A stretch of 13,634 nt of DNA, from NCBI GenBank assembly GCA_017425345.1, contig JAFOML010000007.1, forward strand, positions 1 to 13,634. Reading direction: 5' to 3'. How positions within the stretch are numbered: position 1 is the stretch's first letter; each line of letters begins with the position of its first letter. Shown here in pieces: positions 6,424 to 13,634 of the stretch. This DNA is from Eubacterium sp. GTDB lineage: Bacteria > Bacillota_A > Clostridia > Peptostreptococcales > Anaerovoracaceae. A program made the translations under genes and the position numbers. The notes under the pieces were generated by a model that was given only the letters and a program-made list of their open reading frames with translations, did not search any database and was not told the origin of the DNA.

Positions 6424-8710
6424 ACAAAAACGCGGAACTGCCCTGAAGCGTCCGAAGATACGGAAAAAGAAACCGGCGGCAGCAGGAAAGAACACCGCGG
6501 CCGCAGCTGTACAGGAAGAGAAACTGCCGCTGATCCGGCAGATCCCGTTTATCCTGACGCAGATCTGCGCTGCAGTGCTTCTCGGCGCAGGCGGATTTCT
6601 GTGCTTTGTCCGCCAGTTCGGTCTGGAATATACCCGGGAGAACTGGCACAGCGGAGATCTGATCGGCGGGTTCATCAAAACCTGGAATGATATTGCTGAC
6701 GCATTCGGCGTGAGCACGTACACGATCCTGAACCACTATCAGGACGCGGGCGACTCTGGTGGCCTGTTCCTGACCGTGCTTCTCGTGCTCATGATCCTCA
6801 TCGCAGGACTGATCGTACTGAGCCGGAATCTCTGGTTCTCGCTCCTGTACTATCTTCCGATCCTCATCCTCGCGGTGGTATTCCACCTGTATCCCGGATA
6901 TCCGGGCGTGATCCTGCTCACCGGCGGGCTCGCTCTTCTGGTGATGCTGCGCAATCTCGGAAACCGGATTCGTCTCGGCGCGCTGGTTCTCGCCGCAGCA
7001 CTGATGGCCGCATCCTTCGCGCTGTCCTGGTTCCCACAGGCACAGGTTCTGATGGACCGGCCCAAAGCAGTCCGGGATGCATCCGCATCTCTGATCGAGC
7101 GGATCGACAAGGCCCGCTACGGAACCAATCCACTTGGCGATGCGGAAATGACGGGCGGACATACCAAGGCGCGGAAGAGCAGCAAGACCGCTCTTCGCGT
7201 GACCATGGGAGAACCGGAACCAGTCTATCTGCGCGGCTATGTCGGAGAGGTCTTCACCGGCGGCGCATGGGAAACCCTGCCCACGCGGATGCACTACGAA
7301 TCCCGCGGTCTGATCGCAGGACTGATCCAGGCGGGACTGAACCCGATGGGACAGATCACCAAGGCCTCCATGCTCGGAGACTTTTCCGATCCGGAGTATT
7401 CGACCAAAATAAAGATCGAGAACGTCTCTGCTTCCAGACGCTATGCGTACATCCCGTATGAGATTCTCGATACCGAGATCAAGGGAACCCGTTCCTGGAG
7501 CGGTACGTTCCTGACCGGAACCGGGCTCAGAGGCATCCGCGAGTATTCCTGCCGGATCCCGGAGAACCTGACCGGCTACTGGACGGATGTTGCAGGCAGC
7601 CTGTACTCACAGCCGTACTCGGCGGAGATCCAGAACTACCACGTGGCAGAGAGCCAGTATAACGTATTTGTTTACAAAAAATATACGGAAGTGTCTGACG
7701 AGGATGCCGAACTGCTCGCGCAGGAGATCGGCACCAGAGGCAACCAGGAAAAAGGGCATGTAGAATACAAGACCGCGATCGAGAAGGTCCAGACCTACTT
7801 CCGTGAGAATATCATCTATTCAAACGCTGCCCGTCCGGGAAAGAATGCGATGAAGGCTTTGTTCGAGAACTACAGCGGCAACGACGAGGCCTGCGCGACC
7901 GCCGCGACCCTGATGTTCCGCTACTACGGCATCCCCGCCCGGTATATCGAGGGATATCTCGTTACCGATGAGGACGCGATGAACATGGAGTCTGGGAAGG
8001 CATATAACATCCCGCGCTCGAACGAGCATGCCTGGACGGAGATCTACGTGGACGGTGTCGGCTGGGTGCCGATCGAAGTGTGTTCTGAATACGAGGGCGT
8101 CATGCCCGAGGCGGATATGACGATCGGCCTTCAGAGCGCGGACAACACCAACCCGTTCTACCAGTCGGAGCACAGCAGTTCGGATGTCATCACGCAGAAG
8201 GACAATGAGCCGGAGGCGAAGATCCCATGGAAGAAGATCCTCCGGATCGGCGGACTCATCCTGCTGATCCTCCTGCTCGCACTTGCCGCATGGAAGCTCC
8301 TGCCTAAGGCGGTCAGAGCGTTCAAGCGGCGCAGAGCCTTCCGCCAGGCGGATGTCAAGGCCGCCATCTCGGCGATGTACGGGTATGCGCTCGCGCAGAA
8401 GCTCCCGATCGATCGAGATACCGCGGAGCTCGGCATCGAGGCGACCTACAGCGATCACAAGATGAGCGAGGATGACCGCAAGGCGATGCTCGCCGGACTG
8501 AAGGACGGCCGTGCACAGCAAAGAGAAGAAAAGATCGTCCGCATTCAGCGCGCGATCTATCAGAAGACCGGACTTGGCCGCGTGAACCGGCCGGGTCAGA
8601 AGCCGCGCAGAACGCGCAGATTCTCTCTCCGGAAGCGTGAAGAAAATCCGAGAGAGATCGCACGCAGAGAGCAGGCCATGTTCGGGCCGGATGCTCCATA
8701 CAATGACTGA
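6383..8710 (+). CDS. TgpA-like membrane transglutaminase homologue, probable pseudo-enzyme
   Basis: The 775-residue protein has a basic N-terminal tail and about five membrane segments between residues 53 and 216. A large outer region carries a transglutaminase-like core (about 460-570), followed by a further membrane segment (619-640) and a basic cytoplasmic tail rich in Arg and Lys. This is the layout of TgpA-type proteins that accompany MoxR and DUF58. The core shows ATAATLMFRYYGIPARY, His549 in NEHAWTEIYV, and Glu565 in GWVPIEV. Anchored on the GIPAR motif, the usual nucleophile Cys falls on Asp501 (codon 7883-7885), while a Cys is found at 504. Activity as a protease or transglutaminase is therefore doubtful. 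The start at 6383 has a ribosome site (GGAAAGG, 6366-6372) ten bases before it and lies within the DUF58 gene. A short spacer with a Shine-Dalgarno leads into the next gene. Confidence 0.85.
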   Translation: MAKLALADRLTSIKQKRGTALKRPKIRKKKPAAAGKNTAAAAVQEEKLPLIRQIPFILTQICAAVLLGAGGFLCFVRQFGLEYTRENWHSGDLIGGFIKTWNDIADAFGVSTYTILNHYQDAGDSGGLFLTVLLVLMILIAGLIVLSRNLWFSLLYYLPILILAVVFHLYPGYPGVILLTGGLALLVMLRNLGNRIRLGALVLAAALMAASFALSWFPQAQVLMDRPKAVRDASASLIERIDKARYGTNPLGDAEMTGGHTKARKSSKTALRVTMGEPEPVYLRGYVGEVFTGGAWETLPTRMHYESRGLIAGLIQAGLNPMGQITKASMLGDFSDPEYSTKIKIENVSASRRYAYIPYEILDTEIKGTRSWSGTFLTGTGLRGIREYSCRIPENLTGYWTDVAGSLYSQPYSAEIQNYHVAESQYNVFVYKKYTEVSDEDAELLAQEIGTRGNQEKGHVEYKTAIEKVQTYFRENIIYSNAARPGKNAMKALFENYSGNDEACATAATLMFRYYGIPARYIEGYLVTDEDAMNMESGKAYNIPRSNEHAWTEIYVDGVGWVPIEVCSEYEGVMPEADMTIGLQSADNTNPFYQSEHSSSDVITQKDNEPEAKIPWKKILRIGGLILLILLLALAAWKLLPKAVRAFKRRRAFRQADVKAAISAMYGYALAQKLPIDRDTAELGIEATYSDHKMSEDDRKAMLAGLKDGRAQQREEKIVRIQRAIYQKTGLGRVNRPGQKPRRTRRFSLRKREENPREIARREQAMFGPDAPYND

Positions 8711-8727
8711 TCAGAAAGGAACGAACG

Positions 8728-9960
8728 ATGATCCGAGAGAAACTGGCGCAGATGCCAAATGGGAAGAAACGGCTGATCGCAGGGCTGATCGCCCTCGGTC
8801 TGCTTGCGCTGCTCATCGCGAGCGGCGGTCTGATCCTGCACAGTCACGGTGCGTCTGATCCTGCCGTTCCGGTGACAGAGCTGGATCCAATGCGGTCGCA
8901 GATCATGGTCACCGGGGAGGAGTACACGCTGAACGCCAGCCAGAACGTCGCGATGGAGAAGGAAGAGGAAGAGCGGGCGCAGATCCAGCAGACGCAGCCC
9001 GCGCCCAAGCCTTCGCAGATTGGCGCTCCAAATCAGCAGACCAACCAGATCTCGCGCAGATATACGATCCCGCACTATACGCCGACACACCGGCCTACCA
9101 CGCCTACGACGACGCCCGTAGAGAAGGACGAATCGGATCCGACTCCGACGGACGACACGAACTCCAAGACGGATGATCCGACCAAGGAGGACGAACCCAC
9201 CGATGCGGACCTGCCGAAGATCACGACGGATCTGACCAACGGTGAGACGATCGACGGCAAGCTTCTGAGCTTCTATATGGAAGCCAAGTCCGCATCCGGA
9301 ACCAAGATTCCGGCTTCGAACTTCACGGTAAAGGTCAACGGAACGGAGATCTACGGCACCGGAACCCAGTACCGCGGTCTCTACTCCTGCAGCATCACCG
9401 GGGACAGCTCATCTCCGCTGGTCAACGGCAGGAACACCGTCACGCTGAGAGCCAAGGACAGCGCCGGGAACAAGACCACGGCCAGCCTCCGCATCACGAT
9501 GAACGCGGAAGCTGAGGCAGAAGAGGACGGCTATGCCAAACTGACGATCACGGCGAATAACGTCGGCCTTGGAACGATCTATTCAAGCGGTGATCAGGAG
9601 ATCTATAAGAACGAAAAGATTGCGCACTTCTTCAAGCGCGTGATGAAACAATCCGGAATCTCCTACAAGAGCTCCGGAACGGAAGACTCCGGTTTCTACC
9701 TCGCACGGCTGGAGAAGCCGGGTATCCTGAACGGATACTCGATCTCCCCGGAGGCGGAAGCTGAGATCGGCAAGACGATGACGATTCCGGAGAGTATGGA
9801 TTCGCTCGGGGAGAAGGACTTCTTCCCGCAGTCCGGCTGGATGTTCTCTGTGAACGGCGAGACTCCGGACAGCGGCATGGCCTCCGGCACGATCCAGGAC
9901 GGCGACGAGGTCGTGGTCTGGTTTACGCTGGACGGCGGAAATGATGAAGAGACAAACTGA
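8728..9960 (+). CDS. Membrane-anchored DUF4430 surface protein
   Basis: The 410-residue protein has one N-terminal membrane anchor (about 14-37). A low-complexity stalk (50-160) follows, rich in Pro, Thr, Asp and Gln with TP repeats, then an Ig-like domain (about 162-258, ending in LRAKDSAGNKTTASLRITM). The C-terminal DUF4430 domain (about 270-405) bears SGWMFSVNGETPDSG and DGDEVVVWFTLDGG. DUF4430 (PF14478) is grouped with the C-terminal domain of transcobalamin and intrinsic factor. The domain would face outward, held away from the membrane by the stalk. AGAAAGGA (8713-8720) seven bases before the ATG supports the start. It lies 17 bases after the TgpA-like gene and 30 bases before the large secreted protein. 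The ligand is unknown. A corrinoid is only a hypothesis. Confidence 0.85.
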   Translation: MIREKLAQMPNGKKRLIAGLIALGLLALLIASGGLILHSHGASDPAVPVTELDPMRSQIMVTGEEYTLNASQNVAMEKEEEERAQIQQTQPAPKPSQIGAPNQQTNQISRRYTIPHYTPTHRPTTPTTTPVEKDESDPTPTDDTNSKTDDPTKEDEPTDADLPKITTDLTNGETIDGKLLSFYMEAKSASGTKIPASNFTVKVNGTEIYGTGTQYRGLYSCSITGDSSSPLVNGRNTVTLRAKDSAGNKTTASLRITMNAEAEAEEDGYAKLTITANNVGLGTIYSSGDQEIYKNEKIAHFFKRVMKQSGISYKSSGTEDSGFYLARLEKPGILNGYSISPEAEAEIGKTMTIPESMDSLGEKDFFPQSGWMFSVNGETPDSGMASGTIQDGDEVVVWFTLDGGNDEETN

Positions 9961-9990
9961 TACGCCTGACGATACAGGCTGGAGGTAACC

Positions 9991-12900
9991 ATGAAACACT
10001 CTGCACGCAGAATCCTTCTGCTCTCCGCGCTGCTCGCGCTCCTGCTCCTGCTGGGCGCCGTCAGCGTTTACGGCGCAGACAGCGTGATCTGGGGCAACCC
10101 CCGGAACAGCGCAGAAAACAACGCAGTCACCGACAGACCGGCATCCGACTACGACAACGTATTTCTCCGATGGGGGAGGAAGTACGGGGAGAATGGCTCC
10201 GGCATGGATTTCAGCAACATGCCGACCCCGCCGCTGATCATCGGCGACTATCTCTATACACAGATCGCAAACAATGTATATAAGATCGATAAGGCGACCG
10301 GAGAGGTTGCCGCGATGAGCGGGAACCTTGCGGCGAAGTCCGACTATGCCCTTAACTCCATGACGTACGGAGGCGGCAAACTGTTCGTCGCTCTTTCCAA
10401 CGGCATGATCCAGGCGGTAGACGCAGACACGCTGGAAGTGCTCTGGCATACGCCCCGCATCAGCGGCCAGCAGATGAACTGTCCTCTGACGTATCACGAG
10501 ATCGGCGGAAAGGGCTACGTCTACACCGGCTCCTGGGAAGGCGACACGCGTGACGGTTCCTACTACTGCTATGCGGCAGACGATACCGTGGATGCTTACG
10601 GCTTCAAGCAGCCGGTCTGGACATTTACGCCATCGAAGGATGACCCCTCGCTCGCAGGATCGGATTCCGCAGCGCGCGGCTTCTACTGGGCAGGCGCTTA
10701 TGTGACCGACCGTTACGTTGCGGTTGGAAGCGATGACGGAGCCGGCACGGTCTCTTTCTCAGCAGACCGCAGCGGATCCTCCAGTTTCTACACGCTGGAT
10801 CCACTCACAGGCGAGATCATCGATCAGACAGACGATCTATGCGGTGACCTGCACTGCACCCCGGTCTTCTATGAAAACAAGCTCTATGTCGCGTCCAAGG
10901 GCGGTGTCCTCTATCAGATCCCGGTATCTTCCGACGGCACGCTTGGCACGGCGGCATCCTACGATTTCAACGAGGGAGCCGGCGCCGGCAGCACCAATCT
11001 CCGCGGCGCTTCCTCGCCAACCATCTTTAACGACCGCCTGTACATGGGCGTTTCCAGCAGCGGCGGAAGCTATGTCACGACCGGCCATACTCTGGCAGTC
11101 CTCGACGTCAGCGGCAAGCTGTCACAGAGCTCGATGATCTACGAGTCCTCTGTTCCCGGAAACCCGCAGGCTGCGCCGCTTGTCTCGACCGCAAAATTCG
11201 ACAATTCCGGTGACGTATACGTCTACTTTACGTATAACTGCGCGCCCGGCGGTATCTACTACCTCGTCGATAATGAGAAGTGCATGTCGGCGCCGAAGAA
11301 GTCCGGTGATTTCTTTGTACCGGAGACCGGCATGCAGCAGTACTGCACGTGCTCGCTTGCCATGGATCTGGATGGCAGCATCTATTACAAAAATGACAGC
11401 ACCGCGCTTATGGCCATCAGCCCGAACCGCGCGCGCATAAACGACCTCTCGGTGAGCTGCGATGTCGGCACCGTGATCCAGGACAAGCCGTTTGCCAGCG
11501 GCATGGCAAACTACCAGTACAGCGTCGACAGCAACGCAACCCGCGCAACGATCACGCTGAACCTTCCGGATGAGGTCACTGCTAAGATCAATGAGACCCC
11601 GTACCGCTCCGGCGGCGTGCAGGTCGTCCTGAACGAGGAGGATACGACAGTAACTGTGACCGCCTCTCACGGCACTTCAGACACCCGCGTCTACACGCTC
11701 CGGTTTGTCCGTCAGAGTAACGATTCATCCCTCGCCGGTCTGACCATCTCCAACGGCGGCAGCAACAGTCAGCCTGGCGCTAAGCTCGTGAACTGGACAG
11801 ACAACTACGATGTGACGACAGACACGCACATGATCAGCACGGATTACATCGAGACGATCAACACGACGAGCAAGTTCCTGAACCTCTGGCTTTCGCCCGC
11901 CAGCAGCACCTCGACCATCAAGGTCTATCCGGACACGAACGTCAAGGCAAAGAATCTGGACGCAGACGGCGCAATCATGCCACAGAGCACAGGTACATAC
12001 GATTCGCTCACCTATTCCAGATATCCGGTCTATCCGGAGGATACGACCAGAAACGCTACGGTCAACGTGGAAGTCACAGCAGAAAACGGCACGACGATCA
12101 CGACCTATCACATCGACCTGATGCTCTACATGACGCTGACAGAGGTGAACCTGGAACCGGCAGAGCTTGCGCTTGCCGCAGGAGAGACGGCGACACTGAA
12201 GGCAGTGATCGCCCCGGCGAACGCATCCAACCAGACCGTCGTCTTCAGCAGCAGCGATCCGACAATCGCGCGCGTGGATGCTTCGACGGGCAAGGTGACG
12301 GCGGTCTCCTCTGGCGCGGCTGAGATCACGGTCCTGACGGAGGATGGGCACAAAACCGCGAAGAGCCGTATCACCGTCACCGCCGAGGACATTCCGGACG
12401 AAACAGCAGAGGCCAGGGCGGCCAGATTCGCGGGTTATGTGGATGCCGCGATCGCCGCGCTTCCGCCGGCAGATGAGCTGACTCCTCTGCATCAGACTGT
12501 CGTAAACTCTGTCAGAGCCGCATACGATCGGCTTTCAGCGGATGCAAAAGCGCATGTGACCAGGCTGGCAACACTCGAAGCAGCAGAGGCTGCAATAGAA
12601 CTGGCACAATATAAAGAAGAGAAGCTTGCAGATCTGAAGGGATCTATCGACACGACTTTGTACTACTCCTCTGAGCTCCAGACGATCAAGACGATCCTTG
12701 CGATCTGCGAGGATACCGTAGCGGATGCGGCAACCAAGGCCAAAGTCGACAAGGCCATCGCGCACGCCGTGTCCGAGATCGAAAAAGTCCCCACCAAGGC
12801 CGTCGACGAGAAGGAGATCGAGAAGCAGAAGGCCGCTTTCGCGAAGAAGAAGGTAGAGAGCGTCACCGCGACGGCAAATGCTACCGGAAAGCGCCTCAAG

Positions 12901-13413
12901 GTAAAGTGGACCAAGGTCGCCAAGGCCGACTTCTACGAGATCACCTGGAAGGTCAACGAGGCCGGCGCGTGGAAGAGCGCCACCTCCGACAAGCTCACCT
13001 ACACGATCAAGGGGCTCAAGAAGAATCCGGGCATCCGCGTACAGGTCCGCCCGGTGCGCATCCTCGCTGCCGGAACGCCCAGGTCTGTTGATGCGCCGGG
13101 CACATGGTCCGGAAACTACAAGTTCCTGGCGCACAAGGGAGTCTTCGTATCACTGAAGAAAGCGCCGCGCGCCTTTACGGCAACCTGGAAGCCGATCAAA
13201 ACAGCGACGGGCTATCAGGTCTGCTACGCGCCGAAGAAGGACTTCAAGCTGGCGGTCACCAAGACCAAGAACGGCGCCAAGAACAAGTCCCTGAAGATCG
13301 TCAACCGTCCGTCCAACACGACCTATTTCGTCAAGGTCCGGACGTACAAGAAGATCAAGGGGCAGGTCTACTACGGAAACTGGTCCGCGGTGAAAAAGGT
13401 AAAAACACAGTAA
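9991..13413 (+). CDS. Large secreted modular protein: PQQ-like propeller, cadherin-like, Big_2, helical and Fn3-like domains
   Basis: The 1140-residue protein starts with a signal peptide (basic MKHSARR, a long leucine-rich core, cleavage near 27-29). Residues about 30-478 form a PQQ-like beta-propeller, with blade signatures such as VYKIDKATGEV and FYTLDPLTGEI. Two cadherin-like beta-sandwich domains (about 480-575 and 577-715) follow, then a Big_2 domain (716-799, with VFSSSDPTIARVDASTGKV), a charged helical region (805-955), and two lysine-rich Fn3-like domains (956-1047 and 1048-1140). No sortase motif, lipobox or C-terminal membrane anchor is present, so retention is likely by non-covalent wall binding. 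GGAGG (9981-9985) lies five bases before the ATG. It is the last gene of the operon and is followed by a strong terminator. The function is not known. Adhesion, wall scaffolding or ligand capture would fit. Confidence 0.88.
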   Translation: MKHSARRILLLSALLALLLLLGAVSVYGADSVIWGNPRNSAENNAVTDRPASDYDNVFLRWGRKYGENGSGMDFSNMPTPPLIIGDYLYTQIANNVYKIDKATGEVAAMSGNLAAKSDYALNSMTYGGGKLFVALSNGMIQAVDADTLEVLWHTPRISGQQMNCPLTYHEIGGKGYVYTGSWEGDTRDGSYYCYAADDTVDAYGFKQPVWTFTPSKDDPSLAGSDSAARGFYWAGAYVTDRYVAVGSDDGAGTVSFSADRSGSSSFYTLDPLTGEIIDQTDDLCGDLHCTPVFYENKLYVASKGGVLYQIPVSSDGTLGTAASYDFNEGAGAGSTNLRGASSPTIFNDRLYMGVSSSGGSYVTTGHTLAVLDVSGKLSQSSMIYESSVPGNPQAAPLVSTAKFDNSGDVYVYFTYNCAPGGIYYLVDNEKCMSAPKKSGDFFVPETGMQQYCTCSLAMDLDGSIYYKNDSTALMAISPNRARINDLSVSCDVGTVIQDKPFASGMANYQYSVDSNATRATITLNLPDEVTAKINETPYRSGGVQVVLNEEDTTVTVTASHGTSDTRVYTLRFVRQSNDSSLAGLTISNGGSNSQPGAKLVNWTDNYDVTTDTHMISTDYIETINTTSKFLNLWLSPASSTSTIKVYPDTNVKAKNLDADGAIMPQSTGTYDSLTYSRYPVYPEDTTRNATVNVEVTAENGTTITTYHIDLMLYMTLTEVNLEPAELALAAGETATLKAVIAPANASNQTVVFSSSDPTIARVDASTGKVTAVSSGAAEITVLTEDGHKTAKSRITVTAEDIPDETAEARAARFAGYVDAAIAALPPADELTPLHQTVVNSVRAAYDRLSADAKAHVTRLATLEAAEAAIELAQYKEEKLADLKGSIDTTLYYSSELQTIKTILAICEDTVADAATKAKVDKAIAHAVSEIEKVPTKAVDEKEIEKQKAAFAKKKVESVTATANATGKRLKVKWTKVAKADFYEITWKVNEAGAWKSATSDKLTYTIKGLKKNPGIRVQVRPVRILAAGTPRSVDAPGTWSGNYKFLAHKGVFVSLKKAPRAFTATWKPIKTATGYQVCYAPKKDFKLAVTKTKNGAKNKSLKIVNRPSNTTYFVKVRTYKKIKGQVYYGNWSAVKKVKTQ

Positions 13414-13424
13414 GACAGCACAGT

Positions 13425-13453
13425 AAAACAGAGGGCTCGGCCCTCTGTTTTTT
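13425..13453 (+). terminator. Rho-independent terminator of the moxR operon
   Basis: AAAACAGAGGG (13425-13435) pairs perfectly with CCCTCTGTTTT (13441-13451) across the loop CTCGG, and six T residues run from 13448 to 13453. It begins 12 bases after the stop codon. This is the clearest terminator in the window. Confidence 0.93.
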
Positions 13454-13464
13454 CATAGAATGCA

Positions 13465-13484
13465 GGGCGGCTCTCCTGCCGCCC
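13465..13484. repeat. GC-rich hairpin between terminator and right repeat
   Basis: GGGCGGC (13465-13471) pairs with GCCGCCC (13478-13484) across a 6-base loop. No T-run follows. It may belong to the repeat element that follows, or act as a second barrier to read-through. Confidence 0.5.
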
Positions 13485-13506
13485 CTCTTCACTTTCCGTT
13501 TAAGTC

Positions 13507-13536
13507 GGAGCGTAGCTCCTGGCGTGCTCGCACGTC
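13507..13536. repeat. Two small hairpins preceding the right repeat copy
   Basis: GGAGC (13507-13511) pairs with GCTCC (13515-13519) over a GTA loop. Positions 13521-13526 then pair with 13531-13536 over a CTCG loop, with one G-T pair. They sit directly before the right repeat copy and probably belong to the same element. The left copy begins at base 1, so its equivalent would lie outside the window. Confidence 0.5.
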
Positions 13537-13537
13537 A

Positions 13538-13634
13538 AGGACGTAGCGAACGACTGCAACGGGCGCCGGGAGCTTCAGCTCCTCCGGGTTTCAGTGGGGG
13601 ATTATAACCCACCACTGAAAGTCGGAAATGGAAC
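13538..13634. repeat. Right copy of exact 97-bp terminal direct repeat
   Basis: The last 97 bases equal bases 1-97 in the same orientation. The copy stops at the window end, before the 3' half of the closing stem seen at 101-135 on the left, so the full element must continue outside. The cloverleaf fold can only be checked completely on the left copy. Confidence 0.95.

Noticed and set aside
5191..6723. 510-codon minus-strand open frame over moxR, DUF58 and TgpA-like genes
   Set aside because: It crosses three well-supported genes on the opposite strand and shows no family motif.
9964..9979. Hairpin between the DUF4430 and propeller genes (GCCTG / CAGGC)
   Set aside because: The stem is only 5 bp with no T-run and lies just before a strong ribosome site, so it is not a terminator.
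13104..13607. 167-codon plus-strand frame at the right end
   Set aside because: It is out of frame with the Fn3-like domains, crosses the terminator and runs into the repeat element.
1..13634. Complete circular plasmid or phage because the ends match
   Set aside because: No replication, partition, mobilisation or phage gene is present, and the genes are metabolic or envelope-related. A broken repeat is the simpler explanation.

Overview
The window looks like a piece of chromosome from an anaerobic Bacillota, most likely class Clostridia. The reasons are a DUF2148 Fe-S protein next to a 4-alpha-glucanotransferase, a MoxR/DUF58/transglutaminase-like operon, and a large secreted protein built from propeller, cadherin-like, Big_2, helical and lysine-rich Fn3-like modules, a style common in gut and oral Clostridia. 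Shine-Dalgarno sites are strong. Genes are packed tightly, with start/stop overlaps. I cannot name the genus. No replication, phage, transposase, tRNA or rRNA gene is visible.

Layout. Positions 1-135 hold a GC-rich, multi-hairpin repeat. Its first 97 bases recur exactly as the last 97 bases of the window (13538-13634). hutH (histidine ammonia-lyase) lies on the minus strand at 134-1675. A 447-base divergent intergenic region (1676-2122) carries promoter-like boxes for both sides and several inverted repeats. On the plus strand follow a DUF2148 iron-sulfur protein and malQ, coupled by a TAATG overlap and closed by a hairpin terminator at 4247-4281.

The second plus-strand unit (4409-13413) is one operon of five genes: MoxR AAA+ ATPase, DUF58 protein, TgpA-like membrane transglutaminase homologue, membrane-anchored DUF4430 protein, and a 1140-residue secreted modular protein. 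The first three genes overlap each other, the last two each have their own strong ribosome binding site, and a strong terminator closes the unit at 13425-13453. The parts suggest a cell-envelope system. The MoxR ATPase and DUF58 partner would act at the cytoplasmic face and the TgpA-like protein would span the membrane. The DUF4430 protein and the propeller protein would form the outer, ligand- or wall-binding part.

Most unusual observations: (1) the transglutaminase-like domain seems to lack the nucleophilic cysteine at its expected place (Asp501 instead, with a cysteine three residues later), so it may be a pseudo-enzyme; (2) a transcobalamin-C-terminal-like DUF4430 domain is paired with a beta-propeller surface protein; (3) the terminal repeat can fold into a cloverleaf-like structure with a 12-bp closing stem, resembling a dispersed structured RNA or non-autonomous mobile element; (4) a possible 27-codon leader ORF overlaps the moxR start.
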